Positions 20,125 through 30,300 of a stretch of 37,660 nucleotides of DNA are shown in pieces. Position 1 is the stretch's first letter, and every line of letters starts with the position of its first letter. This stretch comes from Helicobacter labacensis. Lineage in GTDB: Bacteria > Campylobacterota > Campylobacteria > Campylobacterales > Helicobacteraceae. The translations under genes and the position numbers were made by a program. The DNA lies in the NCBI RefSeq assembly GCF_003660285.1, contig NZ_QXQQ01000015.1:1-37660 (forward strand), read 5' to 3'. Under the pieces are notes generated by a model. That model was not told where the DNA came from. It ran no database searches and was given only the letters and a program-made list of their open reading frames with translations.

Positions 20125-21354
20125 GTGAACACAATCTCTTTAGATGTCTATGGGACTCTGGTGTGCATGGTGGGGGTGTTATTATTGGGGCGTTGGATCA
20201 TCTCTAAGATCAAATTCCTGCGCGATTACGACATCCCTGAGCCGGTGGTGGGGGGAGTGTTGGTGGCTTTAGCTGTCTTGATCGCGCATAAATTTTACGA
20301 TTTTAAATTGGTGTTGGACTCTTCTTTAAAAACCCCGCTTATGCTCACTTTCTTTATCACCATTGGTCTAAGCGCGGATTTTGCCTCTTTGAAAAAGGGG
20401 GGCAAAATGCTAGGCATTTTTGTCGCGGTCGTGGGGGTGTTTGTGGTGGTGCAAAACGCTGTGGGGGTGGGGATTGCTAGCCTCATTGGAGCTAATCCTT
20501 TGATGGGACTCTTGGGGGGCTCGATCTCGCTCATTGGCGGGCATGGCACCAGCGCGGCGTGGTCTGATGTCTTTGTCAAAGCCCCCCACAATTTTGCTGA
20601 AAGCCTAGAGGTTTCTATCACTTGCGCGACCTTTGGATTAGTGAGCGGGGGGCTCATTGGCGGACCTGTGGCGCGTTATTTGATTAAGAAATACAGGCTA
20701 GAACCCAGCCAGCAAGATAGGGAGCGCATGGAGCAAGAGCCCCCCAGTGTCTTTGAAACTCCCAAAAAAGAACGCTTGATCACCGCAAGCAGTTTCATAG
20801 AGAGTTTAGCCCTAGTGAGCATCGCGTTATTAGTGGGCACTCTGATCTCTAAGATGGCGCATGTCAAGGTGGGCGGGGTAACCTTGCCCACCTTTGTATG
20901 GTGCTTGTTTGTGGGGGTAGTGTTGCGCAATGTGCTCTCTTATTCTAAAATTCATAAGGTTTTTGATCGCGAAGTGAGCGTGATTGGGAATGTGAGCCTC
21001 AATCTCTTTTTGGCTTATGCTTTGATGAGTATCGATTTGCTCAAACTCGCGCATTTAGCTTTACCCATTATGATTATTTTGAGCGTGCAGGTGGTGGTGA
21101 TGATTCTCTATAGTATTTTTGTAACCTTTAGAGTCTGTGGCAAAAATTACGATGCGGCGGTTTTGAGCGCGGGGCATTGTGGCTTTGGTTTGGGCGCAAC
21201 CCCCACCGCGATGGTGAACATGCAAACTATCACCACCCACTATGGGCATAGCCATGTCGCCTTTCTAGTCGTGCCCTTAGTGGGGGCGTTTTTTGTGGAT
21301 ATTATCAACGCGGTCGTGATCAAAAGCTTTTTAGCTCTGCCCTTATTCCACTGA
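20125..21354 (+). CDS. gltS: Sodium/glutamate symporter
   Basis: 409 residues, about 10-11 membrane helices with two inverted halves. The family signatures include PEPVVGGVLVAL near the start, GGSISLIGGHGTSAAW in the first re-entrant loop and GHCGFGLGATPTAMVNMQ in the second. GltS imports glutamate with Na+. The start is GTG 20125 behind GGAGGTAAGC, a strong site. It leads a plus-strand run gltS-ribD-trmN6-ccoI, the same neighbours as in H. pylori. Confidence 0.93.
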   Translation: MNTISLDVYGTLVCMVGVLLLGRWIISKIKFLRDYDIPEPVVGGVLVALAVLIAHKFYDFKLVLDSSLKTPLMLTFFITIGLSADFASLKKGGKMLGIFVAVVGVFVVVQNAVGVGIASLIGANPLMGLLGGSISLIGGHGTSAAWSDVFVKAPHNFAESLEVSITCATFGLVSGGLIGGPVARYLIKKYRLEPSQQDRERMEQEPPSVFETPKKERLITASSFIESLALVSIALLVGTLISKMAHVKVGGVTLPTFVWCLFVGVVLRNVLSYSKIHKVFDREVSVIGNVSLNLFLAYALMSIDLLKLAHLALPIMIILSVQVVVMILYSIFVTFRVCGKNYDAAVLSAGHCGFGLGATPTAMVNMQTITTHYGHSHVAFLVVPLVGAFFVDIINAVVIKSFLALPLFH

Positions 21355-21362
21355 GGTGTAGA

Positions 21363-22394
21363 TTGTTTGCGATCCTGATGGCCGCTTGTGCGCGCAAGGC
21401 TTGGGAGGTGCAAACCTTAGCTTTGCCCAATCCTAGTGTGGCGTGCATGGTGCTAGATCAAAACTACCAGCTTTTAAGTCTGCAAGCCCACACAAAAGCC
21501 CACACCCCCCATGCCGAAGTGCGCGCCCTAGCAGAGGCGTTTAACGCGCTTAGTCCTACCCCCGCTCCTAAGGACATTGACCCCCTAGACAAGCAAGCCA
21601 ACTATAACTTCCTAGCCCAAAATCATAGCGATCTTTTTAAAGAGTGCACCCTTTTAGTAACCCTAGAACCTTGCGACCACTTTGGCAAAACCCCTCCCTG
21701 CGCGGCGTTGTTGTGCGTGCTCAAACCTAAGCGCGTTATCGTGGGCGCGCGCGAACAAAACCCCAAAGCAATGGGCGGACTAAAACGCTTACAAGAAGCC
21801 GGGATTGAGGTTGTGGTGCTAGACTTACCCGCCTGCTATGACTTGCTCACCCCCTTTAAATGCCTCTCTAACAAAGGAGTGTTTAATCTTTTTAAAATCG
21901 CCACAAGACTAGATGGCAATTATCAGGGCAAGATTTCGGGGGCAAAGAGTTTAGCTTTCAGCCATAACCAGCGCGGAGTGGCTAATACTCTCATCATCTC
22001 AGGGCAGAGCGCGCGCACCGATCGCCCCCTGCTTGATCACCGCTTTGCTAATCCCCTCTATCAAGACCGCCTCTGTGATGTGGCGATTTTGAGCAGAAAT
22101 CCTATTATAGATCGCACTCTGCCCCTCTTTGGCGTGAGTGGGCGCGCAGTGCAGCTATACACCCGCGTGCAGGATTTGCCTCTGCATTCTGGCTTTAATA
22201 TTATCGAAGGGGGGTGGCATTTGCTAGAGAGTTTGCAAGATCATATTGATATGCTCTTAACTCATACCAACACCTCCCTAGAACCCCACCAGCCCATCCC
22301 CCACCACGCACAAGCCCACTTCACCCCCTTGCATGCCCAAATCTTAGACCACGACCTGCTCACATGGCACTCTTGCGGCTCTACCAACCCTTAA
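21363..22394 (+). CDS. ribD: Riboflavin biosynthesis protein RibD (deaminase/reductase)
   Basis: 343 residues. The N-terminal cytidine-deaminase-type domain binds zinc through HAE (His50, Glu52) and TLEPCDHFGKTPPCAALL (Cys104, Cys113). The C-terminal reductase domain starts near 170 (LFKIATRLDGNYQGKISGAK) and ends in a less conserved, His-rich tail. The enzyme deaminates the GTP-derived diaminopyrimidine and reduces its ribose. A 20-residue insert (about 65-85, PTPAPKDIDPLDKQAN) lies before the cysteine motif. The start is TTG 21363, with GAGGTG upstream, 8 bases after gltS. Confidence 0.9.
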   Translation: MFAILMAACARKAWEVQTLALPNPSVACMVLDQNYQLLSLQAHTKAHTPHAEVRALAEAFNALSPTPAPKDIDPLDKQANYNFLAQNHSDLFKECTLLVTLEPCDHFGKTPPCAALLCVLKPKRVIVGAREQNPKAMGGLKRLQEAGIEVVVLDLPACYDLLTPFKCLSNKGVFNLFKIATRLDGNYQGKISGAKSLAFSHNQRGVANTLIISGQSARTDRPLLDHRFANPLYQDRLCDVAILSRNPIIDRTLPLFGVSGRAVQLYTRVQDLPLHSGFNIIEGGWHLLESLQDHIDMLLTHTNTSLEPHQPIPHHAQAHFTPLHAQILDHDLLTWHSCGSTNP

Positions 22395-23074
22395 AAGGGT
22401 ATGCCTACAATAGCGATAGCCTCTTTTTAGCCCATTTCGCCCGCCCCTTTATCAAAAAACACGCCAAACTCTTAGATGTGGGCGCGGGCTGTGGGGTAGT
22501 GGGATTATTGTGCGCTAGAGAATGGAGCAATCCCCTAGACTTGCTAGAAATTGACCCCAATTTGGCTTTTTGTGCTCAAAAAAACAGCGCACACGCCCCC
22601 CACGCACGCGTGATTTGTGCTAACTTTTTACAAGCCAGTCTTGATACTTACGATTGCATTCTCTCCAATCCGCCCTATTACCCTCAAAACAGCCCCCAAA
22701 GTCCTAACCCCCAGATTGCGCGCGCCACTAACCAAAGCTTTTTACCCTTAGATAAGCTGTGCGCTAGAGTCTATAGCCTTTTAAAACCTCAAGGCTACTT
22801 TATTCTCTGCTACCATGCCAGCTTGAGCGATGCCCTACTTTTTGCCCTGCAAAATGCCAAACTCAACCCTGTGAGTCTGCGCTTTGTGCATCCTTTTGCG
22901 CATAAAAAAGCCACTCTAGTGCTCTGCTGTGCGCGCAAGAGTTCTAAAAGTTTGCTAGAAGTGCAAGCCCCCTTAATCACGCACAACTCCAAAGATCAGC
23001 GCGATGTAACTGCGGAGGTGGCTAGCATTTACGCTTGCGCCCAAACTTACAGCATTAAGGCGCAAATTGGATAA
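22364..23074 (+). CDS. trmN6: tRNA1(Val) A37 N6-methyltransferase-like protein
   Basis: 236 residues with a class I SAM-methyltransferase fold: LDVGAGCGVVGLL (motif I, about 37-49), LEIDPNL, and SNPPYYP (102-107), the NPPY motif of amino-methyltransferases acting on adenine or glutamine. The overall layout (LYQPLKGYAYNSDSLFLAHF at the start) is that of TrmN6/YfiC, which methylates A37 of tRNA1(Val). It overlaps ribD by 31 bases and the next gene by 8, so translation is probably coupled. An RNA substrate is inferred from the family; other N-methyl targets are possible. Confidence 0.8.
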   Translation: MALLRLYQPLKGYAYNSDSLFLAHFARPFIKKHAKLLDVGAGCGVVGLLCAREWSNPLDLLEIDPNLAFCAQKNSAHAPHARVICANFLQASLDTYDCILSNPPYYPQNSPQSPNPQIARATNQSFLPLDKLCARVYSLLKPQGYFILCYHASLSDALLFALQNAKLNPVSLRFVHPFAHKKATLVLCCARKSSKSLLEVQAPLITHNSKDQRDVTAEVASIYACAQTYSIKAQIG

Positions 23075-25460
23075 AATCCCCTGCGCGCATTGCCAATTAC
23101 TCTACCCCCCCCACGCCCTCAAAAAAGCCCCTAATCAAGACCTCTATTTTTGCTGTGCGGGCTGTGAGAGCGTGTATTTTTTACTGCATTCTTTAGAGCT
23201 GGAGAATTTTTATGACAAACTAGGAGATAAAACTCTCCAGCCTGTGCAAACTCCCCAAGACATTTACACCCATTATGACACCCCCCAATTCTTACAAGCC
23301 TTCAGCACGCCCTTAGAGGGGGGGTTGTTAGAGGTGGCTTTAATTTTAGAAAATATCCATTGTGCGGCGTGCATTTGGCTCATTGAACATGTGCTCTTAA
23401 AACAAGAGGGGATAGAGAGCGTGCAGGTCAATTACACCACGCATAGGGCGTATGTCCGTTTTGACCCCCAGCTCATCCTCCTCTCAACAGTGCTACACAC
23501 CATTGAGGCGATTGGCTACCATGCGCGTATCTTTGATCCCAAAGTGCATGAAAGAGACGCAAAAAAACAATATTACCGCCACTATGTGGCTTTAGTGGTG
23601 GGCATTTTCTCTACCATGAATGTGATGTGGATCGCCATTGCTAACTACGCAGGCTATTTCTCTGGGATGGATACAAGTATGCGTTTTAAACTCAATATCG
23701 CCTCATGGATTTTAAGCAGTCTCACCCTCTTTATCACGGGCGCGGGGTTTTTAAAAGGGGCGTTTTATGGGCTCAAAAATGGCTTTTTTGGCATGGATTT
23801 AAGTGTGAGTTTGGGCGCGCTCACGACCTATATTTATTCCATCTACGCTACCTTTCACGCCCAAGAGCCCTATTTTGAATCGGTGAGTATGATTATCACG
23901 CTGGTTTTTATTTCTAAATTCTTAGAGCTTAAGGCAAAACATAGGGCTAATGCTATGCTAGATGGTTTGCAGGATAGTTTGAATCTGCAAGTCGTGCTCT
24001 TGCGCGAAGGGGAGGGGGGGGAGATAGAACGCTGCGTGGTGTCTCCTGAGCAGGTTCAAATAGGCGATCGCATCGAGGTGCTCAGTGGGGAGAGTGTGGC
24101 ATTAGATGGGGTGTTACTGAGCGCGCACGCGCAAGTGAATAGTCAAATTGTCAATGGAGAGATCGCCCCTTTGAGTCTGCACGCCAATGATCCCATTCTC
24201 TCAGGCTATAGCAATGTGGGAGCAAGTTTTATCTACCGCGTGCATACCCCCTTTAAACAATCTTTTTTAAGCCAAATGGTGCGCCTCATCCAAAAGAGTT
24301 TCACCCAAAAGCCCCAAATTCAACTGCGCGCAGATAAGCTAGCCCAGCGTTTCACAAAGGTCGTGCTCCTCATCACTCTAGCTAGCTTGCTAGGTTGGGG
24401 TTTTTTAGGCGGGGTGTGGGAGCGCGCGCTAGTGGTTAGCGTGAGTGTGCTCATCATCGCCTGCCCCTGCGCCTTTGCCCTAGCTACCCCGATCGCTTTA
24501 GTGTTGGCAACTAATCGCGCTTTCAAGCAGGGGATTTTATGCAAACAAGCCGCAAGCTTAGAAACTTTAGCCAAAGTTACGCGCGTGTTTTTAGATAAAA
24601 CCGGCACACTCACCACGCCCGCGCTCCAAGTGCAAGATTGTAAAGTTTATGCAGATTACAACCCCCATTGGCTTTTGAGCTTGCTCTTAAATAACCCCCA
24701 TCCCATCTCTAAGGGAGTGCGTGCATGGATTGAGCAACACTTAGAGCCCCAAGCTAGCACCCCCTTAGAGTCTTTGAGCCAAGAAGTGGGGGGCTTAAGG
24801 GGGGTGATTGATGGGCATGTCTTATTAGGGGGGAGTGTGGATTACTTGCGCGCACAAGGGGTAGAGATTGCACAGCAAACTCAAGAAAGCCACTTTGCCT
24901 ATAGCGTAGATGGGGAGCTTAAAGCCCTCTTTAGCCTGCACGCCCCGCTCAAACCCGACAGCTTGCAGAGTGTGCGCGCCTTGCAAAGCATGGGGCTAGA
25001 GTTAGAAATTTTAAGCGGGGATGCCAGCGTGCAGGCGCACCATATCGCCAAAACACTTAATATCCCCTGCCACGCCCCCTTGAGCCCTGCGCAAAAGCTA
25101 GAACATATCCAAAGCGCGTTAGCACGCGGGGAAATCGTGGCAATGGTAGGCGATGGGATGAATGACGCGCCCGCTTTGGCTCAAAGTCAGGTGTCTTTGT
25201 GCATGTATGAAGGGCATGATCTAAGCTTATTGCATAGCGATGTGATCTTGTTGAATACCTCTTTTACAAGCGTGCTTAATGCCTTTAAAATCGCCAAACA
25301 AGCCCATAGACGCGTGCACCAAAATTTGCTCATTAGCGTGCTTTATAACGCTTTGCTCATCCCTTGTGCGCTGTGTGGATTGGTAAATCCCCCTCTAGCC
25401 GCTTTGAGTATGAGCTTAAGTTCTTTATTGGTGGTGGGGAATAGTTTTAGAAAATTTTAA
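23067..25460 (+). CDS. ccoI: Copper-transporting P-type ATPase CcoI (FixI)
   Basis: 797 residues. An N-terminal Cys cluster (CAHC at 6-9, CCAGC at 29-33) precedes a ferredoxin-like metal domain with HCAAC (Cys99, Cys102). Eight helices, ACPCAFALATP (CPC 466-468) and the phosphorylation site DKTGT (Asp510) follow, with GDGMNDAP later. The extra N-terminal Cys cluster marks the CcoI/FixI type, which exports copper for assembly of cbb3 oxidase. The actuator motif reads VNGEIAP where TGE is the family norm, keeping the key Glu but not the Thr. The start is TTG 23067. It meets speA tail to tail with a 4-base overlap. Confidence 0.9.
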   Translation: MDKIPCAHCQLLYPPHALKKAPNQDLYFCCAGCESVYFLLHSLELENFYDKLGDKTLQPVQTPQDIYTHYDTPQFLQAFSTPLEGGLLEVALILENIHCAACIWLIEHVLLKQEGIESVQVNYTTHRAYVRFDPQLILLSTVLHTIEAIGYHARIFDPKVHERDAKKQYYRHYVALVVGIFSTMNVMWIAIANYAGYFSGMDTSMRFKLNIASWILSSLTLFITGAGFLKGAFYGLKNGFFGMDLSVSLGALTTYIYSIYATFHAQEPYFESVSMIITLVFISKFLELKAKHRANAMLDGLQDSLNLQVVLLREGEGGEIERCVVSPEQVQIGDRIEVLSGESVALDGVLLSAHAQVNSQIVNGEIAPLSLHANDPILSGYSNVGASFIYRVHTPFKQSFLSQMVRLIQKSFTQKPQIQLRADKLAQRFTKVVLLITLASLLGWGFLGGVWERALVVSVSVLIIACPCAFALATPIALVLATNRAFKQGILCKQAASLETLAKVTRVFLDKTGTLTTPALQVQDCKVYADYNPHWLLSLLLNNPHPISKGVRAWIEQHLEPQASTPLESLSQEVGGLRGVIDGHVLLGGSVDYLRAQGVEIAQQTQESHFAYSVDGELKALFSLHAPLKPDSLQSVRALQSMGLELEILSGDASVQAHHIAKTLNIPCHAPLSPAQKLEHIQSALARGEIVAMVGDGMNDAPALAQSQVSLCMYEGHDLSLLHSDVILLNTSFTSVLNAFKIAKQAHRRVHQNLLISVLYNALLIPCALCGLVNPPLAALSMSLSSLLVVGNSFRKF

Positions 25461-27325
25461 TCCTGCAGAGCCAAAGTGCGCAAATAGCCATTTTCACTGA
25501 GCATCACATAGAGTCGTCCTAATACCTCTTGTTTGTCCTCTAAGTCTAATAAATCGCTCTCTTCGATCTTTTGCTTTAAAAGTCGCTCAATTTCTTTGGT
25601 GTCATAATCCAAATCCTCCAGCGCGTCCAAGATGGTTTGAGCTTCCATGATATTTTCAATATGGTAGGGTTCTTGACTATCTGTATCATGGATATACACG
25701 CAACACTCAGTAGGGTGGGTGAAGAGATTATGGCGCATGCCTAGCACCTCTTGATAAGCCCCCACTAGAAAAAAGCCTAGAAAATACTCCTCATCGCGCA
25801 CATTCACATCATGCAAAAAGAGGGGCTTATTTTTATTAAAGCTAATCTCCCCATCGCTATCACATGTAATATCCCACAAACTTGCACTTCTAGTAGGCGC
25901 GCTCTCTAGTTTGTGCAGAGGCATCACAGGAAAACTCTGTTTCAAACCCCAATAATCGGGCAAACTCTGAAAAAAAGAGCAATTGAGCAAATAGCGTTCT
26001 TGCACCTGCTCTTGGATTTTAATGATGTCGTTGTGATCTTTATGGCTCAAAAACCCAATGGCTTTTTTGATAATGAGATGCCCTAGCACCTCCGCATTAC
26101 TGCGATCTTGCAGATCAATATAACCCAAATCAAAGAGGGTAAAAAGCGATTCCATATGCTCTAGGCTGTCATGCAAATATTCAATGGCATTTTTAGCGTT
26201 GATATTATGATAGAGGTCCTCCATCTCTGCTACTAGGGGAGGGTTGTGCTCTTTGAGGTGTAAAATACTTTCATCATAATCTTGAGAAAAGAGTTCAAGC
26301 ACGGGGGCGACTAAGACGGCATGCGTGGCACTAATAAAACGCCCCGATTCAATAAAAATATTAGGTTCTAACTCTTGTTTGTGTTTGACAATTTCTTTAA
26401 GTAAAAACACCACATCCCCGGCAAATTCTTCTAAGGTGTAATTGCGCTCGCATTGGTGTTTGTGCTGGGCGTATTCAATAGCTAACCCCCCCCCAATATT
26501 CACGCTATCTAAATTAAACGCTCCCATTTTGCGCAATTCGGCATAAATATTACCCGCTTCTTTAAGGGCTTTTTTTAGCGGAGTGATGTCGCTAATTTGG
26601 CTACCAATATGAAAGTGAATCATGCGTAGCTGTGCGGTGAGGGCGTGATCTTCTAAAAGGCGCATCGCTTCTAATAGCTCGGTGCTAGCTAGTCCAAATT
26701 TGGCATGAATGCCTGTGCTCTTAGCCCACATTCCCACCCCTGAGCTGTGCAAGCGCACGCGAATGCCAATTTTAGGGCAGAGTTTGCTACTGCTAATCCC
26801 ACGCGCGCGCGCCACCTCTAAGATGGTCTTAAGCTCATTGAGTCCCTCAATGGTCAAAGTGATGTCAGCCCCCATGCTCGCAGCGATAAAACCTAGCTCA
26901 ATCATTTCTTTATCTTTAAAGCCATTGACTGTAATAGGCGCGCCCTCTTGAATATAGCTCATCGCTAAAATGAGCTCTGCCTTGCTCCCTGCCTCTAAGC
27001 CATAACACCCATTAAATTGCTTAGAAATCTCCACTAAAGGCAACACAAAATGGGGCATGTGATTGACCTTGAGGGGAAAGACTGCCTTAAAAGCCCCGCT
27101 GTAGTTATATTGCTTAATCGCTTGTGAAAACATGTTAAAAAGCTTTTCAACCTGTTTGCCAATCAGATGTGGGAGACGCAAAAGCAAAGGTCCTTTAAAA
27201 CCTTGCTCGCGCATGTCTAGCACGATGTCTAATAAGCTAGGCTTGCACCCGGCATTGATTTTAACCAAACCCCCCTCAATGAGAAAATCCTCTTTGCCCC
27301 AATAATCTAAGCCATAAGTTTGCAT
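25457..27325 (-). CDS. speA: Biosynthetic arginine decarboxylase
   Basis: About 622 residues of the fold III (alanine-racemase-like) PLP decarboxylases. The PLP lysine lies in VFPLKVNHMPHFV (about Lys86-88). FHIGSQISD and NIGGGLAIEY follow, with the four-helix insertion typical of SpeA (about 360-440). It makes agmatine from arginine, which is converted onward to putrescine and spermidine. The open frame has a GTG at 27331, but ATG 27325 is preferred because AAGGGG lies 5 bases upstream. A G9 run (minus strand, at 26486-26494) encodes the NIGGGLA glycines; it is in frame. Confidence 0.93.
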   Translation of the reverse strand: MQTYGLDYWGKEDFLIEGGLVKINAGCKPSLLDIVLDMREQGFKGPLLLRLPHLIGKQVEKLFNMFSQAIKQYNYSGAFKAVFPLKVNHMPHFVLPLVEISKQFNGCYGLEAGSKAELILAMSYIQEGAPITVNGFKDKEMIELGFIAASMGADITLTIEGLNELKTILEVARARGISSSKLCPKIGIRVRLHSSGVGMWAKSTGIHAKFGLASTELLEAMRLLEDHALTAQLRMIHFHIGSQISDITPLKKALKEAGNIYAELRKMGAFNLDSVNIGGGLAIEYAQHKHQCERNYTLEEFAGDVVFLLKEIVKHKQELEPNIFIESGRFISATHAVLVAPVLELFSQDYDESILHLKEHNPPLVAEMEDLYHNINAKNAIEYLHDSLEHMESLFTLFDLGYIDLQDRSNAEVLGHLIIKKAIGFLSHKDHNDIIKIQEQVQERYLLNCSFFQSLPDYWGLKQSFPVMPLHKLESAPTRSASLWDITCDSDGEISFNKNKPLFLHDVNVRDEEYFLGFFLVGAYQEVLGMRHNLFTHPTECCVYIHDTDSQEPYHIENIMEAQTILDALEDLDYDTKEIERLLKQKIEESDLLDLEDKQEVLGRLYVMLSENGYLRTLALQD

Positions 27326-27346
27326 GCACACCCCTTAAAAGGGTGC

Positions 27347-27352
27347 AGTATA
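27347..27352 (-). promoter_or_regulatory. Extended -10 of speA
   Basis: TGCTATACT on the minus strand. The predicted transcription start is near 27340, leaving a leader of about 15 bases that carries AAGGGG before the ATG. Confidence 0.6.
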
Positions 27353-27394
27353 GCAAAAATGCCTAATCTTTACTCCTATCATGCCAGATGTAAG

Positions 27395-30300
27395 TCATTG
27401 TTGCAACTCCTGCAAACTCACCGGGGGGTTGTGGCTGAATTTGGAGTATTCTAGCAGGCTTAAAAGCACCTTTTCTACGGCTTTAAGCGTGGTGAAGTAA
27501 GAGATTTTATTTTTGAGCACCTGCATGCGGATGATTTTAGAATCTTCGCTCACCCGGTCGCTGGTATTGATCGCCATGTCAATCTGCTGGTTGAGCATGA
27601 AATCGGAGATATTAGGCCGCCCCTCAGAGATTTTAAGCACCTGCACGCTCTCTAGCCCCTCAGCTAATAAAGCCTTATGGGTGCCCGTGGTCGCATAAAG
27701 CTTAAAGCCAAGGCTCACAAAAGCGCGCATTAAGGGCATGGCGCGCTGTTTGTCGGTGTCTTTCAAGGAGACAAAGACATGCCCGCTGTGCCTGATCGGG
27801 TTGTTGCAGGCTAGTTGGGACTTATAAAAGGCTTCAGCAAGAGTGTAGCCCACCCCCGCCACCTCGCCCGTGCTTTTCATCTCAGGTCCTAGCACCAAAT
27901 CCGCCCCGTAAAGTTTATTAAAGGGAAAGACGCTTTCTTTGACAAAGACATAATGCAAGGGCTTGGCTAAGAACAACCCCCCGCCTTTATTTTCTAGCCC
28001 CTTAAAGTCCTCTAGGCGTTGCCCTACCATCACGCTTATAGCCATCGCCGCAAGGTCTAACCCCAAAGCTTTAGAGACAAAGGGGACGGTGCGCGAGCAT
28101 CTAGGGTTGATTTCTAGCACAAAGAGCTGGTTATTTTTATAGGCAAATTGGATATTAACAAGCCCTAACACCTGCAAACCCAAAGCAATTTTCTGACTCT
28201 GGCTATAGACCTCCTCTAAGAGCTCAGGGCTTAAAGCAGGGGGGATAAAGCAAGTGCTATCGCCGGAGTGAATCCCGGCCGGTTCGATGTGCTCTAGCAC
28301 AGAGCACACAAACACGCTTGTTTGATCGCAAATGGCATCCACATCGAGCTCTAAAGCATCCTCTAAAAACGCATCCATTAAAAGGCTGGTTTCAAAATTG
28401 TAATTTTCTATGTAGTCCAAACACTCCTCTTTGCTGCGTAAAATGCGCATTTTCGCCCCGCCCAGCACAAAACTAGGGCGCAAGATCAAGGGCAAATCTA
28501 GCCTTTCTAAATACTCTAGGGCTTGGGTTTTGGAGTTGGCGCATAGCCCTTTGGGGTAGGCGATGTTGAGGCTATCGAGTAATTTATGGCATAAATCGCG
28601 CTCTTCGGCGATCTCAATGTTTTTAAAGGCGGTGCCTAACAAGGGGATATTGAGGGCTTCTAAGTCTTTGGCAATTTTAAGCGGGGTTTGCCCCCCAAAG
28701 CCCACCACCACGCCCAGTAGTTGATCCCTCTCGCGTGCCACAATCTCTAGCACATGTTCTAAAGTGATGGGCTCAAAGTAAAGCGTGTCGCTGGTGTCGT
28801 GATCGGTGCTAATGGTTTCTGGGTTGTTGTTGATAATAATTGGGCTTAGTCCCATTTTTTTAAGCGCAAGGCTGGCATGCGTGAGCGCGTAGTCAAACTC
28901 CATCCCCACCCCGATTTTATTCGCACTTGAGCCGATTAAAATGACCTTTTGGCGGGTGGATTTGGGGGGGTTGTGCGCGGTGGGAAAGGGGGGCGCATAG
29001 GTAGAATACAAATAAGGCGTGGGGCTTTTAAATTCGTTCGCGCTCAAATCCACTTGGTACATTTTAGGGTGCAAGTCTAGTGCCTCTCTAGCTTGGCGCA
29101 CCTCTAATTCAGCGATACCTAAGAAACTAGCAATCAACGCGTCGCTTAAACCCATGCTTTTGAGTTTAAATAGAGCTTGTTTGTCGCTTAATAGAGCTTG
29201 TTTGTCAGCCTCTTTTAACTCTAATAAGGCTTGCACGATTTCGCTAATCTCATTTAAAAAATAAGGGTCAATATAGCTTAGATCATGCACCTCATCCACG
29301 CTTAAACCATCGCTAAAAGCGTGCATGGCATAAAGTAAGCGTTTGGGGTTAGGGCGGCGTAGTTCTTTTTTCAAAAACTCCAAATCTAGCGGGCTTTCTA
29401 AAAAGGCGTATAGATTTTTTAAGAGATAATCGCTCTCTAGGGCTTTCATCAAGCTCTCTTTAAAGCTCCCCCCAATGCCCATCACCTCCCCAATGCTCTT
29501 CATAGAAGTGCCTAGCGTGGTATCCACTTGGGGGAATTTCTCAAAGTCAAAATGCGGAATCTTGGTGATGATGTAATCTAGCGTGGGTTCAAAGCAAGTG
29601 GTGCTTTGGGTGATGTCATTTTGTATCTCCTCTAGGGTGTGCCCTAGAGCTAAAAGCGTGGCGACTTTAGCAATAGGGAAAAGGGTCGCCTTGCTAGCTA
29701 ATGCCGAGCTTCTACTCACCCGTGGATTCATTTCAATCACCAATAAGCGCCTATCTTTAATGGCAAATTGCACATTCGCCCCTCCCGTATCTACGCCCAC
29801 CGCCCGCAAAACCGCAAAGCTAGCGTCCCGCATGCGCTGGTATTCTTTATCGGTGAGTGTGAGCGCGGGGGCTATGGTGATGCTGTCCCCGGTGTGTATG
29901 CCCATCGGATCGACATTTTCAATACAGCACACGATCACGCAATTATCCTTACAATCGCGTACTACCTCCATTTCAAATTCTTTACAGCCTAACAAACTCT
30001 CCTCAATCAAAATTTCGCTAATGGGCGAGGCTTCTAGGGCAAATTTGGCTAAGTCCCTAAACTCTTCAATGTTAAAAGCGACAGAGCTCCCCTCCCCCCC
30101 CAGCGTAAAACTTGAGCGAATAATACAAGGAAAGCCCACCTCTTTAACCACGCCTAACGCCTCCTCCTCGCTGTAGGCATACCCTCCTTTGGGTAAATCT
30201 AGTCCAATGCCTAGCATGCACTCTTTAAACGCCCGCCGATCCTCTGCCTTTAAAATGCTCTCAATCTTAGCCCCTAAGAGTTTGACATTCTTAAGCGCGC

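Noticed and set aside
27326-27346. Inverted repeat CACCC...GGGTG hiding the speA ribosome-binding site
   Set aside because: The predicted transcription start (about 27340) lies inside the left arm, so the hairpin would not form in the mRNA.
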